Source of the DNA: Microvirga makkahensis
GTDB lineage: Bacteria > Pseudomonadota > Alphaproteobacteria > Rhizobiales > Beijerinckiaceae
DNA length: 64,000 nt
NCBI RefSeq assembly: GCF_009830105.1
Contig: NZ_WURB01000024.1
Location: forward strand, 1 to 64,000
Direction of reading: 5' to 3'
The notes beneath the pieces were generated by a model. It had not been told where the DNA came from and ran no database searches. It was given only the letters and a program-made list of their open reading frames with translations. Positions 1 to 10,458 of the stretch are shown here, piece after piece (the first letter of the stretch is position 1; every line of letters starts with the position of its first letter). Both the position numbers and the translations under genes were made by a program.

Positions 1-126
1 CAGCCGCCGGTGCGCGATGCGGGCGGAGATCCGGTGACCCCGGCGCGCGGCTCGGCGGTGCCCACCACCCGTCCCGGCCGCCCCCGCGAAAACGACGGCG
101 GCATGGAGCCCCAGCCCCAGGCGTAA
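1..126 (+). CDS. ftsH: C-terminal end of FtsH AAA+ protease (partial)
   Basis: An open frame runs from the window edge to a TAA at 124-126 and encodes 41 residues rich in Pro, Arg and Gly, ending GMEPQPQA. This kind of disordered tail closes FtsH, the membrane-bound ATP-dependent zinc protease, in Rhizobiales, and ftsH directly precedes glmM in many of these genomes. No catalytic part is inside the window, so the call rests on tail composition and on synteny with glmM. An intrinsic terminator follows 31 bp after the stop. Confidence 0.6.
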   Translation, partial: QPPVRDAGGDPVTPARGSAVPTTRPGRPRENDGGMEPQPQA

Positions 127-156
127 CAGGGGGTAGGCACCCGCGTATTACCCGGG

Positions 157-187
157 ACGCTCGCCGAAAGGCGAGCGTTCTTTTTTG
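157..187 (+). terminator. Intrinsic terminator after ftsH
   Basis: Perfect 9-bp stem (157-165 with 170-178), a GAAA tetraloop and a following T-run. It separates ftsH from glmM. Confidence 0.85.
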
Positions 188-358
188 TTTACCCGAACCC
201 TCTACTTTCAATGGGGCAAGAGGATTCTCGCAGCCTGTAATAATTGCTCATCACATGTGATGAGACTTGGCAGGGCGAAGTCTTGACCCGGATCGGAGGG
301 AGATGCTTTGAGGAAAGCAAAGCGCGGGATTGTGCAAAGAAAAGGGGAGACCAAGCCC

Positions 359-1714
359 ATGCGGAAATACTTTGGGACCGATGGGATCCGGGGGCGGGCC
401 AACGGGATCATCACGCCCGATCTGGCCCTTCGGGTCGGCCAGGCGGCCGGAATCATGTTCAGCCAGTGCGGCGATTACCGCCACCGGGTCGTCATCGGCA
501 AGGATACGCGCCTGTCCGGCTACATGATCGAGAACGCGCTCGTCGCGGGCTTTACGTCAGTGGGCATGGACGTGCTCGTCCTCGGCCCCATGCCGACCCC
601 TGCCGTGGCCATGCTCACGCGCTCCATGCGCTGCGATCTCGGCGTCATGATCTCCGCCTCGCACAATCCGTACGAGGACAACGGGATCAAGCTCTTTGGC
701 CCGGACGGCTTCAAGCTCAACGACGAGGTCGAAAAGCAGATCGAGGCCCTCATCGACTCGGACCTGACGGCGCGGCTCGCGGGTCCCGCCGCCCTCGGGC
801 GGGCCAAACGCCCCGAGAGCATCCACGCCCGCTACATCGAATTCGCCAAGCGCACCCTGCCGCGCCAGATCGATCTGGAAGGCATGCGGGTTGTGGTCGA
901 TTGCGCCAACGGCGCCGCCTACAAGGTCGCGCCCGAGACCCTGTGGGAACTCGGGGCCGAGGTGGTGAGCATCGGCGTCGATCCCAACGGCTTCAACATC
1001 AACCACGAGGTCGGCTCCACCGCTCCCGAGGCCTTGGTCCACAAGGTGCGCGAGCTGCGCGCGGATGTGGGCATCGCCCTCGACGGCGATGCGGACCGCG
1101 TTCTGATCGTGGACGAGAAGGGCCAGAAGGTGGACGGCGACCAGCTCATGGCGGTGGTCGCCCGCTCCTGGAAAGAGGACGGACGCCTCGCTCAGCCGGG
1201 TATCGTCGCGACGATCATGTCCAACCTGGGCCTGGAGCGCTATCTGAACGGTCTCGGTCTCAACCTCGTGCGAACCGCCGTGGGGGACCGCTACGTGCTC
1301 GAGCACATGCGCGCGCATGGCTACAATCTCGGGGGCGAGCAGTCCGGCCACATCATCATGTCGGACTACACAACGACCGGCGACGGCCTCGTCGCTGCCC
1401 TTCAGCTGCTCGCCGTGGTCAAGAGCATGGGCAGGACCGTGTCCGAGGTCTGCCATTGCTTCGAGCCGCTGCCGCAGGTTCTGAAGAACGTACGCTACAA
1501 GGCAGGCAAGCCGCTCCAGGACGCCTCCGTGATCAAGGCCATCGAGGCGGGGCGCGAGCGCCTCGGAGCCTCCGGCCGCCTCGTCATCCGGCCCTCCGGC
1601 ACGGAACCGGTGATCCGCGTGATGGGGGAGGGCGACAACGAGGCCCTCGTGACCCGCGTGGTCGACGATGTGGTGGATGCCGTCACCCAGGCGGCCTCGC
1701 AAGTCGCCGCTTAA
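359..1714 (+). CDS. glmM: Phosphoglucosamine mutase
   Basis: 451 aa, the usual GlmM length. It interconverts glucosamine-6-phosphate and glucosamine-1-phosphate for UDP-GlcNAc, peptidoglycan and LPS synthesis in the cytosol. The N-terminus [12 protein letters not shown] is typical. The phosphoserine loop ISASHNP lies near residue 100, the metal loop DGDADR near residues 241-246, and the phosphate-binding GTEPVIRVM near the C-terminus. The ATG at 359 has a purine-rich ribosome site (AAGGGGAGA) about 10 nt upstream. A TTG at 308 is in frame but would add 17 unconserved residues, so it was not used. Downstream is an intrinsic terminator. Confidence 0.96.
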   Translation: MRKYFGTDGIRGRANGIITPDLALRVGQAAGIMFSQCGDYRHRVVIGKDTRLSGYMIENALVAGFTSVGMDVLVLGPMPTPAVAMLTRSMRCDLGVMISASHNPYEDNGIKLFGPDGFKLNDEVEKQIEALIDSDLTARLAGPAALGRAKRPESIHARYIEFAKRTLPRQIDLEGMRVVVDCANGAAYKVAPETLWELGAEVVSIGVDPNGFNINHEVGSTAPEALVHKVRELRADVGIALDGDADRVLIVDEKGQKVDGDQLMAVVARSWKEDGRLAQPGIVATIMSNLGLERYLNGLGLNLVRTAVGDRYVLEHMRAHGYNLGGEQSGHIIMSDYTTTGDGLVAALQLLAVVKSMGRTVSEVCHCFEPLPQVLKNVRYKAGKPLQDASVIKAIEAGRERLGASGRLVIRPSGTEPVIRVMGEGDNEALVTRVVDDVVDAVTQAASQVAA

Positions 1715-1744
1715 AAGCCGCAGGCCACCCATCCGGAACAGCGG

Positions 1745-1777
1745 AAGGCATGGATGGACGCATCCATGCCTTTCTTA
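1745..1777 (+). terminator. Intrinsic terminator after glmM
   Basis: 12-bp perfect stem (1745-1756 with 1761-1772), loop GACG, then TTTCTT. It ends the glmM transcript. Confidence 0.8.
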
Positions 1778-1798
1778 CGTTCGGCATCGGCCTGCCCA

Positions 1799-1885
1799 GG
1801 CATGTCCCGGGAATCCGCGGCTTCCTTCGCTCGCCTCATTCGTTTTGCCTCGTCATCATCGGCCTTGAGCCGGTGATCCCGATGG
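1799..1885. repeat. REP-like intergenic hairpin, degenerate copy
   Basis: The sequence 1851-1885 starts CGTCATCATCGG and folds into a 9-bp stem (1855-1863 with 1869-1877, one G-T pair). It resembles the CGTCATCCCCGGG...CCGGGG units at 8684 and 11347. A CCCGGGAATCC half-unit lies just before it at about 1806. It is probably a diverged member of the same intergenic family. Confidence 0.45.
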
Positions 1886-1988
1886 AGAAAAGCGCAGCTC
1901 CCTGAGAATCAAGTTTAACGTTCTATTCAACATGTAACGTTATATACTTGAGGGTCCGCCGATAAATTCGCGGCACACGGTTCGTTGA

Positions 1989-2741
1989 ATGAAGAAGAGT
2001 TCCATGAGTTTCATGAAGACTGCGTTCCTGGCGGGTCTCGCCGGCATGACCGCTCCGGCTGCGACGGCAGCCGATCTCCCGCGCCGCGTTCTCCTCCCGC
2101 GTGCGCCGGTCCTCGACACAACCGAAAGCTGGTATCTGCGCGGCGATGTCGGCTACACTCGTTACAAGCGCCCGGGAGCAGATTTTGCGCTCGGTCAGGT
2201 CGAGGGCGACATGGCCCGTGAAGGCTTCCGCGGCAATGGGGTTGCCGGCGTCGGCATCGGCTATCGCTTCGGCCCGCTGTTTCGGGCCGACCTGACCGTA
2301 GACCATCGGTTCGACACGCGCTTCAAGGGCCTTCCGTCCGATGCGGGCATCGTGGCCGGATCCGTCTCCGACAGGGGCCGCTTCCAATCCTCGAGCCTGA
2401 TGCTCAATGCCTACGCGGATCTCGGCACTTACAAAGGCTTCACGCCGTACCTGGGCACGGGTATCGGCGTCGCGCACAACATCCTGAGTGACTACACGCG
2501 CACGGGCGCGGCCTTGGGGACGGTAGAGCGTCTAGCCGGTGAAGACGATTACGACCTTGCCTGGGCGCTCATGGCGGGCGTCGGCTACAAGCTCTCGAGC
2601 AGCTCCACCGTGGATCTCGGTTACCGCTATGTGAGCCTGGGAGACGTGAAGACCCGCGGCTACGAGAGCGGCGCAGGCGCCGACGTGGAATCCATCGGCT
2701 CGCACGAGGTGCGCCTGGGCGTGCGCTATGCCCTTCCATAG
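1989..2741 (+). CDS. Outer membrane beta-barrel protein (Omp25/RopB-like)
   Basis: 250 aa with a cleavable signal peptide (basic MKK start, hydrophobic core, likely cut after ...TAA before DLPRR). The mature part has alternating aromatic/Gly-rich strands (WYLRGDVGYTRY, GVGIGYRFG, YLGTGIGVAHN, LGYRYVSLGDV) and ends in a strand-like VRLGVRYALP, as in the small 8-stranded surface proteins of Rhizobiales. The role is structural/outer membrane; a specific ligand is not indicated. An alternative ATG at 2004 has a better placed GAAGAG site. The heptamer TAACGTT occurs twice upstream (1916-1922 and 1935-1941), which may mark the promoter region. The gene is convergent with the RND pump, 11 bp apart. 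Confidence 0.82.
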   Translation: MKKSSMSFMKTAFLAGLAGMTAPAATAADLPRRVLLPRAPVLDTTESWYLRGDVGYTRYKRPGADFALGQVEGDMAREGFRGNGVAGVGIGYRFGPLFRADLTVDHRFDTRFKGLPSDAGIVAGSVSDRGRFQSSSLMLNAYADLGTYKGFTPYLGTGIGVAHNILSDYTRTGAALGTVERLAGEDDYDLAWALMAGVGYKLSSSSTVDLGYRYVSLGDVKTRGYESGAGADVESIGSHEVRLGVRYALP

Positions 2742-2752
2742 AGCATCGGCTC

Positions 2753-5700
2753 TTACTCCGCCGGATGGGCAGGCGGCTGCGACAAACGCGGCTCCTCCCC
2801 GTGGGGACGCTGACCGGTTTGCGCCCGCAAGCGGTCGAGCATGTCGCTCACATAGGTCGCGGGCTTGGTGTAGCCGCCGATGAGAAGATAGATCGCGGGC
2901 ACCACGAGCACGGTCATCAGCGTCGACATGGTCACGCCGCCCACGATCACCGTGCCGATTGCGCTGCGGGCCTCCGCGCCCGCGCCCGTGGACCAGGCGA
3001 GCGGGATCGCGCCGCCGATCATGGCGATGGACGTCATGAGGATCGGGCGAAGGCGCAGCACCGAGGCCTCGATCACCGCATCCCATACCGACATGCCCCG
3101 TTCGCGCAGCTGATTGGCGAATTCCACGATGAGAATGCCGTTCTTCGTCATCAGGCCGATCAGGAGGATCATGCCGATCTGGCTATAGATGTTGAGGGAC
3201 TGTCCGGTGATCACGAGCGCCGCCAGGCCGCCGGTGACGGCGAGCGGCACGGTGAGCATGATGATGAAGGGGTTGATCCAGCTCTCGAACTGCGCCGCCA
3301 GCACCAGGAAAACCACCAGCAGCGCCATGCCGAAGGTGACATAGATCGCGCTCGAGGATTCGAGGAATTCCTTCGATTGGCCGCTATAGCCGATGCGCGC
3401 GTCCGCCGGCAGGTTCTCGCGCACGATCTGCTCCAGAACCGCGAGGCCCTCGCCGATGGAGGCGTTGCCCTGGAGGCCGGCGTCGATGGTGATCGAGCGC
3501 ATGCGGTCGAAGCGGTTGAGCGTCTGCGGGGCGGCGGCCTCGGTCAAGCTGACGAAGGAGGAGAGGGGGACGAGTTCGCCGTTCGTGGCGCGCACGAATG
3601 TATTGGCAAGATCGTTCGGGGTCGCGCGGTCCTCGGCGCGTCCGCGCATGATGACGGCATATTCCTCGCCGCGGTTGACGAAGGTGGAGACCTCCCGCTC
3701 GCCGAACATCAGCTCCAGCGTGCTGCCGATATCCTGCACCGACACGCCGAGGTCGGCGGCGCGCTGCCGGTCGATCTGCACGCGGATGTCCGGCTGGGAT
3801 TCCCGGTAGTTGGAATCCATGTTCACGAACATGCCGGTTTCCTGCGCCTTCTCCATGACGATGTCGCGCCACTCGCGCAGGGTGTCGTAGTCCGGGCCGC
3901 CCAGCACGAACTGGATCGGCTTCGACGGTCCGCGCTGGCCGAGCGAGCCGGGGCTGATCGGGGCCACGCGCGCGCCGGGGAAGTTCGCGACCTTGCGGTT
4001 GATCTCCTGCACCAGCTCCTGCTGCGTCATGGTCCGCTGATCCCAGGGCACGAGGCGCACGATGATCATGCCGGAATTAACCGGCGAGGGACGCGCGAAG
4101 CCCGGCGCCACCTGGCTGGTGATGGAGGAAACGACGCCCTGCTCCCGATAGGGCAGAAGAATCTTCTCGACCTCCTTCACGCGCTCGCGGGTGTAGTCCA
4201 GGCTCGAGCCCTCGGGCGCTTCGATGCGCACGATGATCGCGCCGCGGTCTTCCGTCGGAGCGAAGGTTTTCGGCAGCATCTGGAACAGGCTATAGGCCGA
4301 GAGGCACACCATGAAACCGATGGCGAGAATGACCAGGGGAGCCTTGAGAACCCGGGTCAGGATCTTGCGGTAGACGTTGTTCATGCCCGTGAAGAAGGGC
4401 TCGGTCATCGTCTGAATGCGGCCATGAGCCGGCACCATCAGCTTGGAGCACATCATCGGGGTGAGGGTTCGCGCCACGACGCCGGAGAAGAAGATGGCGG
4501 CGGCCAGGGTGATGCCGAATTCCCGGAAGAGCTTGCCCGTGTTGCCGGTCATGAAGGCCAGCGGCACGAACACCGCCATCAGCGTGGCCGTGGTGGCGAT
4601 CACCGCGAAGCCGATCTCGCGCGCACCGTCGAAGGAGGCGAGCAGCGGGGGCTGGCCTTCCTCGATGCGGCGGTGAACGTTTTCGATCTCCACGATGGCG
4701 TCGTCCACCACGATGCCGATGGCGAGCACCACGGCAAGCAGGGTCAGCACGTTGATGGAGGCATTGAAATAGGCCATCACCATGCAGGCCGCGATGATCG
4801 ATACCGGGATCGCCACGATGGCGACGATGGTGGAGCGCCAGTCGCGCAGGAAGACCAGGATCACCAGCACGACGAGACCAACGCCTTCCAGCAGGGTCTG
4901 CAGCACGCCCTTGATGGAGGCGCTGATGAACTGGCTCTCGTCATAGGAGATCTGCGCCGAGGTACCCGGTGGAAGCGAGGACTTGAGGTTCTCCAGTTCC
5001 GCGCGCACGCCTTCCGCCACCGCAAGGGTGTTGGCTGTCGACTGACGCACGATGCCCAGGCCCATGGCGACCTTGCCGCCCTCATAGAACTCGAAGCGGT
5101 TGTCCTCCGGGCCGACCTCGACCTGGGCGACCTCGCCCAGGCGCACGAGATAGCCGTTCTTGTTCGAGACGATGAGCTGCTGGAAATCCTCCCGGCTGGA
5201 AAGGCGGGAATCCGTCTTCACGGTGAATTCGCGCTGCGAGGATTCGATGCGCCCGCCCGGAAGCTCCACGTTCTGCCGCTTGATGGCGCTTTCCAGGTCC
5301 TGCACGGTCAGGCCGCGGGCGGCAAGGGCGGCGCGGTCGACCCAGATGCGCATGGAATACCGGCGCTCGCCCGCGAGATAGACGTTGGCGACGCCGGGCA
5401 CGGTCGAGAGACGATCGACATAGACGCGCTTCAGGAAATCGCTGAGTTCGAGCGCATCATAGGTGGAGGAGGTGACGCTGACCCACATGATGGCGGATGC
5501 ATCGTCGTCGACCTTGCGGATGACGGGCTGATCGACGCCGTCCGGCAGGCGCCCGACCACGCGGAACACCGCGTCGCGCACGTCCGACGTCGCGCCCTCG
5601 GGATCGCGCGACACGTCGAACTCGATGGATACGGAGGAGCGCTCGTCCCGGCTCTGCGAACGGATCTGCTCGATGCCTTCGATGCCGGCGATCGCGCCTT

Positions 5701-5902
5701 CGATCACTTCCGTCACGCGGCTCTCGATGACCTCGTTCGAGGCGCCGCGATAAACGGTGGATATGGACACGACTGGACGGTCCACGCTCGGGTACTCGCG
5801 GATCGGCAGGTTCATGAGCGCGGACAGGCCGCCCACGATCAGCAGCAGGCTCACCACGACGGCGAAGACGGGACGGCGGATAAAGAGGTCGGAAACCTGC
5901 AT
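2753..5902 (-). CDS. RND efflux pump inner-membrane permease (AcrB/MexB family)
   Basis: 1049 aa, full length for the HAE1 RND family. Proton-driven trimeric exporter of hydrophobic compounds that would work with the membrane fusion protein encoded upstream and an outer membrane channel found elsewhere. Visible marks: the N-terminal MQVSDLFIRRPVFAVVVSLL, a first periplasmic domain, the TM4 motif AIGIVVDDAIVEIENVHR with paired Asp residues of the proton relay, an internal second half with repeat topology, and a Pro/Arg-rich cytosolic tail. The start at ATG 5902 matches the family N-terminus; an upstream in-frame ATG at 5944 would add 14 atypical residues. Substrate cannot be told from sequence. 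Confidence 0.93.
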   Translation of the reverse strand: MQVSDLFIRRPVFAVVVSLLLIVGGLSALMNLPIREYPSVDRPVVSISTVYRGASNEVIESRVTEVIEGAIAGIEGIEQIRSQSRDERSSVSIEFDVSRDPEGATSDVRDAVFRVVGRLPDGVDQPVIRKVDDDASAIMWVSVTSSTYDALELSDFLKRVYVDRLSTVPGVANVYLAGERRYSMRIWVDRAALAARGLTVQDLESAIKRQNVELPGGRIESSQREFTVKTDSRLSSREDFQQLIVSNKNGYLVRLGEVAQVEVGPEDNRFEFYEGGKVAMGLGIVRQSTANTLAVAEGVRAELENLKSSLPPGTSAQISYDESQFISASIKGVLQTLLEGVGLVVLVILVFLRDWRSTIVAIVAIPVSIIAACMVMAYFNASINVLTLLAVVLAIGIVVDDAIVEIENVHRRIEEGQPPLLASFDGAREIGFAVIATTATLMAVFVPLAFMTGNTGKLFREFGITLAAAIFFSGVVARTLTPMMCSKLMVPAHGRIQTMTEPFFTGMNNVYRKILTRVLKAPLVILAIGFMVCLSAYSLFQMLPKTFAPTEDRGAIIVRIEAPEGSSLDYTRERVKEVEKILLPYREQGVVSSITSQVAPGFARPSPVNSGMIIVRLVPWDQRTMTQQELVQEINRKVANFPGARVAPISPGSLGQRGPSKPIQFVLGGPDYDTLREWRDIVMEKAQETGMFVNMDSNYRESQPDIRVQIDRQRAADLGVSVQDIGSTLELMFGEREVSTFVNRGEEYAVIMRGRAEDRATPNDLANTFVRATNGELVPLSSFVSLTEAAAPQTLNRFDRMRSITIDAGLQGNASIGEGLAVLEQIVRENLPADARIGYSGQSKEFLESSSAIYVTFGMALLVVFLVLAAQFESWINPFIIMLTVPLAVTGGLAALVITGQSLNIYSQIGMILLIGLMTKNGILIVEFANQLRERGMSVWDAVIEASVLRLRPILMTSIAMIGGAIPLAWSTGAGAEARSAIGTVIVGGVTMSTLMTVLVVPAIYLLIGGYTKPATYVSDMLDRLRAQTGQRPHGEEPRLSQPPAHPAE

Positions 5903-5946
5903 GGCTCTGGTCGTTCCGGTAGGATCAGAATAACTCGACGGCATTC

Positions 5947-5968
5947 TCCTCCCCCACCGGGGGGAGGG
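5947..5968 (-). other. GC-rich hairpin between pump genes
   Basis: CTCCCCC (5949-5955) pairs with GGGGGAG (5960-5966), with flanking extra pairs. It lies in the 93-bp gap between the fusion-protein stop and the permease start and could modulate relative expression or stabilise mRNA. There is no T-run, so it is not called a terminator. Confidence 0.4.
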
Positions 5969-5995
5969 GACAAGGGCGGGCCCTCAACACCGCAA

Positions 5996-7240
5996 CTATC
6001 GGGCCTCCGCGGCCTGCGCCGTACCGATGGCGTGCGGCAGGTTCAGCGAGGAGCGCGAGGGCTGTTGGCGATTGGCGGCCGGGGTCCCCTGCGGCTCGCC
6101 GCTGGAGCCGAGCGGACGGGCGATCACCTCGGCTCCGGGGCGCACGCGCTGAACGCCCAGCACGACAATGGTTTCGCCCGCCTTCAGTCCTTCCACCACC
6201 TCGGCCTTGCCGCCCTGACGCTGGCCTAGAACGACGACGCGGCGCTCAACCCTGTTGTCTTTCACGGGATAGACCACGTGGCGCAGGCCCTCGCTGACGA
6301 TCGCCTCCTCCGGCACCACGACGGCTTCATCGTTGGACGAAACCTCGAGCTTGACCGCCAGGAACATGCCGGGCTTCAGGGCCTCGTCGGGATTGTCGAA
6401 CTCGGCAGTCAGGCGCGCGGTGCGGGTCGCCTGATCGATACGGGGGTCGATGGTGGACACCTTGCCGGTGAAGCTGCGGTTCTTGTAGGCCGCGGAGACG
6501 GCGGTCACGGGCTGGCCCGGCTCCAGGCGGCCGAGGAGGTTTTCGGGCACGGCGAAGTCGAGGCGCACCTTGGAGAGATCGTCGAGGGACGTGATCCGGG
6601 TGCCCGGCGCGACATAGGCACCGAGCGAGACGGAGCGCGTTCCGACGCGCCCCTCGAAAGGAGCGCGGATCGTCAGGTCCTCCAGCCGTGCCTCGGCGGC
6701 CTTGCGCTGCGCCTGTGCCGAGGCGATGGCACCCTCGAGCGATTTCATCTGCGCGGTCAGGTCCTCGACCTGGGCGCTGGTGCCGGCTCCGGTGCGGTTG
6801 AGGGCCTGGGCGCGCTCCAGCTTGATGGCGACCTCGTTGCGCTGGGCGACGGCCCGGTTCGCCTCGGCAATGGCCTGGTCGATGTCGGCCTGACGTTCGG
6901 CGGCATCGAGCTGGACCAGCACGTCGCCCGCCTTGACCTTCTGGCCCTCCTCGAATCCGATCTCGGAAATCACCCCCGCCACCTTGGCGGTCACGGTGAT
7001 CGATTCGTAAGCGCGCACGGTTCCGATGGCCTCACGCGTCTCCACGATGCGCCCGGTCCTGACCATATCGACCTCCACCAGCGCCGGACCGGTCGCGCCA
7101 CGGTTGCCGCGGCCCCCGGAGGAAGCGCCCTGCTGCTCGGCCGAGGGGGTTCCCAGGTATCCGCCCTGATACGCATACCACCCGCCAAACCCTGCTGCCC
7201 CCAGCAAGGCGATGACGGCGAGTTGACCGGACACACGCAT
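5996..7240 (-). CDS. RND efflux membrane fusion (adaptor) protein
   Basis: 414 aa. Periplasmic adaptor (MexA/AcrA/HlyD fold) anchored by an N-terminal hydrophobic segment ([18 protein letters not shown]). It contains a lipoyl half-motif ([24 protein letters not shown]), an alpha-hairpin coiled coil around residues 110-165 (Gln/Ala/Glu rich), the second lipoyl half ([20 protein letters not shown]) and a beta-barrel. The ATG at 7240 has AAGGAG 7 nt upstream. It is cotranscribed with the permease downstream. No regulator gene is adjacent; the divergent neighbour is serC. Confidence 0.92.
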   Translation of the reverse strand: MRVSGQLAVIALLGAAGFGGWYAYQGGYLGTPSAEQQGASSGGRGNRGATGPALVEVDMVRTGRIVETREAIGTVRAYESITVTAKVAGVISEIGFEEGQKVKAGDVLVQLDAAERQADIDQAIAEANRAVAQRNEVAIKLERAQALNRTGAGTSAQVEDLTAQMKSLEGAIASAQAQRKAAEARLEDLTIRAPFEGRVGTRSVSLGAYVAPGTRITSLDDLSKVRLDFAVPENLLGRLEPGQPVTAVSAAYKNRSFTGKVSTIDPRIDQATRTARLTAEFDNPDEALKPGMFLAVKLEVSSNDEAVVVPEEAIVSEGLRHVVYPVKDNRVERRVVVLGQRQGGKAEVVEGLKAGETIVVLGVQRVRPGAEVIARPLGSSGEPQGTPAANRQQPSRSSLNLPHAIGTAQAAEAR

Positions 7241-7417
7241 GCTCGCTCCTTGAACTCTCGGAAGTCTTTTATCAGTCAAGAATGAATTTGATTGGCCTGA
7301 CACATCTCGGGTCAGGCTTTACGACTATAACGCAGCAGGCCCGATGTTTTGTATTACGTTTTCGTAATCTGACGATTTTCCTGCTGTCTATCCTTTCAGC
7401 ACCTGCCTTGACCGCGG

Positions 7418-7491
7418 GCATGGCTTCCGCCATACCGGTCGGCGGGACACCTCTCCCCACCGAGAGGCGCCCATCTGTAAGGATGGATCAC
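7418..7491 (+). ncRNA. serC leader RNA (serC motif-like)
   Basis: Three hairpins in a row end at the serC start: 7420-7424/7429-7433 (ATGGC...GCCAT), 7450-7455/7462-7467 (CCTCTC...GAGAGG) and 7471-7475/7482-7486 (CCATC...GATGG). The last stem covers the AAGG ribosome site at 7479-7482. This matches the description of the alphaproteobacterial serC leader motif, whose final stem overlaps the serC ribosome binding site. The ligand of that motif is not established to my knowledge. The assignment is by architecture and context; a covariance-model search was not run. Confidence 0.6.
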
Positions 7492-8664
7492 ATGACAGAC
7501 CTGCCCAGCGCGCGTCCGCGCGCGCCTTTCTTTTCGTCCGGCCCCTGCGCCAAGCGCCCCGGATGGTCCCTGCAAAACCTGAAAACCGAATCCTTGGGCC
7601 GCTCGCACCGCGCCAAGCTCGGCAAGGCGCGCCTGAAGCTCGCCATCGACCTCACCCGCGAGGTGCTGGAAGTGCCGACCGATTACCGCATCGGGATCGT
7701 GCCCGCGTCCGATACCGGCGCGGTGGAAATGGTTCTCTGGTCGATGCTGGGCGCCCGCCCGGTCGACATGCTGGCCTGGGAGAGCTTCGGCGAGGGCTGG
7801 GTCACCGACGTGGTCAAGCAGCTCAGGCTTCCCGATGCCCGCGTGATCAGCGCCGCTTATGGCGAGCTTCCCGATCTCTCGCAGGTCGATACGAAAACCC
7901 GTGACGTGGTCTTCACCTGGAACGGCACGACCTCTGGCGTTCGCGTGCCGAACGCCGACTGGATCGCGGCGGACCGCGAGGGTCTCACCATCTGCGACGC
8001 AACCTCCGCGGCCTTCGCGCAGAAGCTCGATTTCGCCAAGCTCGATGTGGTCACCTTCTCCTGGCAGAAGGTGCTGGGCGGCGAAGCGGCTCACGGCATG
8101 CTCATCCTGTCCCCCCGCGCGGTCGAGCGGCTCGAGACCTACAAGCCCGCATGGCCGTTGCCGAAGATCTTCCGCATGACCAAGGGTGGCAAGCTCATCG
8201 AGGGCATCTTCCAGGGCGAGACCATCAACACCCCGTCCATGCTGGCCGTCGAGGATTACATCGACGCACTCGAATGGGCGAAATCCATAGGCGGCCTCGA
8301 CGCGCTCGTCGCCAAGGCCGACGCCAACGCGAAGGTCGTTCACGATTGGGCCGCGAAGACTCCGTGGATTGCCAATCTCGCGAAGGACCCGGCGACCGCC
8401 TCCAACACCAGCGTGTGCCTCGTGGTCGCCGATCCGGACGTCGTCGCGAAGGGACCTGAGGCCGTGGCGCAGGTCGCCAAGGGCATCACGGCGGCGCTCG
8501 ACAAGGAGGGCGTCGCCTTCGACATCGGCGCCTATCGCGATGCGCCTCCGGGCCTGCGCATCTGGTGCGGCGCGACGGTAGAGCAATCCGATCTGGAAGC
8601 CCTGACGCCCTGGCTCGACTGGGCCTTCGCGCAGGAAAAGGCGAAGCTCGCGAAAGCGGCCTGA
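7492..8664 (+). CDS. serC: Phosphoserine aminotransferase
   Basis: 390 aa, the long alphaproteobacterial SerC type. A PLP enzyme that converts 3-phosphohydroxypyruvate plus glutamate to 3-phosphoserine (second step of serine synthesis; also used in pyridoxal phosphate synthesis). The N-terminus [16 protein letters not shown], the segment [13 protein letters not shown] and the PLP-lysine region [14 protein letters not shown] (Lys about 193) are characteristic. The ATG at 7492 was chosen because AAGG lies 9 nt upstream; the ATG at 7483 would overlap that site. Followed 133 bp later by serA, as in many Rhizobiales. Confidence 0.95.
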   Translation: MTDLPSARPRAPFFSSGPCAKRPGWSLQNLKTESLGRSHRAKLGKARLKLAIDLTREVLEVPTDYRIGIVPASDTGAVEMVLWSMLGARPVDMLAWESFGEGWVTDVVKQLRLPDARVISAAYGELPDLSQVDTKTRDVVFTWNGTTSGVRVPNADWIAADREGLTICDATSAAFAQKLDFAKLDVVTFSWQKVLGGEAAHGMLILSPRAVERLETYKPAWPLPKIFRMTKGGKLIEGIFQGETINTPSMLAVEDYIDALEWAKSIGGLDALVAKADANAKVVHDWAAKTPWIANLAKDPATASNTSVCLVVADPDVVAKGPEAVAQVAKGITAALDKEGVAFDIGAYRDAPPGLRIWCGATVEQSDLEALTPWLDWAFAQEKAKLAKAA

Positions 8665-8683
8665 CGCTCGAATTCTACATGCA

Positions 8684-8780
8684 CGTCATCCCCGGGCTCG
8701 TCCCGGGGACCCACGCCCTTTCTGGCACGTGAGCTTGTACCCCGGCAGACGTGAATGGCCGGGTCGAGCCCGGCCACGAC
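8684..8780. repeat. REP-like paired hairpin element
   Basis: Two GC-rich hairpins in the serC-serA gap: 8689-8696/8702-8709 (TCCCCGGG...CCCGGGGA) and 8757-8763/8769-8775 (GGCCGGG...CCCGGCC). The same pair in the same order recurs at 11347-11435. This is the usual make-up of REP/BIME-type elements of methylobacteria and bradyrhizobia. It may also affect serC-serA coexpression. Confidence 0.7.
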
Positions 8781-8797
8781 GACATGAGGTTTTGCCC

Positions 8798-10390
8798 ATG
8801 CCCGCTCCCCGCGTTCTGATTTCCGACGCTCTCTCCCCCGCCGCCGTGCAGATCTTCAGGGATCGCGGCATCGAGGTCGATTTCCAGCCCGATCTCGGCA
8901 AGGACAAGGAAAAACTCGCCGCCGTCATCGGCAACTATGACGGCCTCGCCATCCGCTCGGCCACGAAGGTGACGGCCAAGATCCTCGAGCAGGCGAAGAG
9001 CCTGAAGGTGATCGGCCGCGCCGGCATCGGCGTGGACAATGTCGAGATTCCCGCCGCCACGGCGAAGGGCATCATCGTCATGAACACGCCCTTCGGCAAT
9101 TCCATCACCACTGCCGAGCATGCGATCGCAATGATGTTCGCGCTCGCGCGCCAGATTCCGCAGGCCGACGCCTCCACCCAGGCGGGCAAGTGGGAGAAGA
9201 ACCGCTTCATGGGCGTCGAGCTGACGGCCAAGGTTCTCGGCGTCATCGGCTGCGGCAATATCGGCTCCATCGTCGCCGACCGCGGCATAGGCCTCCGCAT
9301 GAAGGTGATCGCCTTCGATCCCTTCCTCTCGCCGGAGCGCGCCGTCGAGCTCGGCGTCGAGAAGGTGGAGCTCGACGACCTGCTCCGCCGCGCCGACATC
9401 ATCACCCTGCACGTGCCGATGACCGAGAAGACGAAGAACATCCTCTCGGCCGAGAACATCGCCAAGACGAAGAAGGGCGTGCGCATCGTCAACTGCGCGC
9501 GGGGCGGCCTCGTCGACGAGGTGGCTCTGCGGGCGGCGCTCGATTCCGGCCATGTGGCGGGTGCGGCCTTCGATGTGTTCGTCGAGGAGCCCGCGCTCAC
9601 AAACCCGCTCTTCGGCCATCCCAACGTGGTCTGCACGCCGCATCTGGGGGCTGCCACCACGGAAGCGCAGGAGAACGTGGCGCTCCAAGTGGCCGAGCAG
9701 ATGTCCGATTACCTGCTCCAGGGCGCGATCCAGAACGCGGTGAACTTCCCTTCGATCACCGCCGAGGAGGCGCCGCGCCTCAAGCCCTTCGTGGCGCTTG
9801 CGGAGAAGCTCGGCTCCTTCCTCGGGCAGCTTACGGAAGCCTCCATCAAGGGCATCCGCATCGAGTACGAGGGCGCGGTCGCCGACATGAATACCCGCGC
9901 GCTGACATCGGCCGCCGTGACCGGCGTGCTGCGTCCCTTCCTGCAGGATGTCAACATGGTGTCGGCCCCCGTGATCGCGCGCGAGCGCGGCATCACCGTG
10001 GAAGAGGTCAAGCGTGAGAGCGCGGCGCGCGATTACGAGAGCTTCATCCGCATCGTCGTGGATGCCGAGGACATGCCGCGCCACGCTGGCGGAACCGTGT
10101 TCCAGGACGGCAAGCCGCGCGTCGTCGAGATCCGCGATATCGCGGTGGATGCCGAGTTCGCGCCGCACATGGTCTATGTGCGCAACGACGACAAGCCTGG
10201 CTTCATCGGCCGTTTCGGCACGCTGCTCGGTGAGGCGGGCGTGAACGTGGCGACCTTCGCCCTCGGCCGCGACAGGCCGGGCGGCGACGCGATCTGCTTC
10301 GTCTCGGTGGATCAGCCCGTGTCGGAAGAGCTTCTGCGCCGGATTGAGGAGATCCCGCAGGTCAAGCGCGCCCGCGCGGTTCACTTCTAA
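8798..10390 (+). CDS. serA: D-3-phosphoglycerate dehydrogenase
   Basis: 530 aa, the long form with an extra ASB (intervening) domain and a C-terminal ACT domain. It oxidises 3-phosphoglycerate with NAD in the first committed step of serine synthesis. The Rossmann motif GVIGCGNIG lies near residues 148-156, catalytic Arg in [10 protein letters not shown], Glu in VFVEEPAL and His in CTPHLGAAT. The ACT domain begins near [17 protein letters not shown] and would give serine feedback control. Start ATG 8798. Forms a unit with serC upstream. Confidence 0.96.
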   Translation: MPAPRVLISDALSPAAVQIFRDRGIEVDFQPDLGKDKEKLAAVIGNYDGLAIRSATKVTAKILEQAKSLKVIGRAGIGVDNVEIPAATAKGIIVMNTPFGNSITTAEHAIAMMFALARQIPQADASTQAGKWEKNRFMGVELTAKVLGVIGCGNIGSIVADRGIGLRMKVIAFDPFLSPERAVELGVEKVELDDLLRRADIITLHVPMTEKTKNILSAENIAKTKKGVRIVNCARGGLVDEVALRAALDSGHVAGAAFDVFVEEPALTNPLFGHPNVVCTPHLGAATTEAQENVALQVAEQMSDYLLQGAIQNAVNFPSITAEEAPRLKPFVALAEKLGSFLGQLTEASIKGIRIEYEGAVADMNTRALTSAAVTGVLRPFLQDVNMVSAPVIARERGITVEEVKRESAARDYESFIRIVVDAEDMPRHAGGTVFQDGKPRVVEIRDIAVDAEFAPHMVYVRNDDKPGFIGRFGTLLGEAGVNVATFALGRDRPGGDAICFVSVDQPVSEELLRRIEEIPQVKRARAVHF

Positions 10391-10458
10391 CGGAGGCATC
10401 GTCCGGCGAAGCGGCCGCCCATTCGCCGGGAAGAGGATGCCGGAAGAAGGGTAAAGTC

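Noticed and set aside
244..1905. 553-codon plus-strand frame over glmM
   Set aside because: Out-of-frame reading of glmM, Arg-rich, no conserved motif; glmM itself is certain.
2765..6229. Long 1154-codon open frame on the plus strand across the RND pump
   Set aside because: Antisense shadow of a clear RND permease on the minus strand; composition is His/Asp/Arg rich and matches no family. High-GC codon bias keeps this frame open.
8675..10399. 574-codon minus-strand frame over serA
   Set aside because: Antisense shadow of serA, with the serA motifs intact on the other strand.
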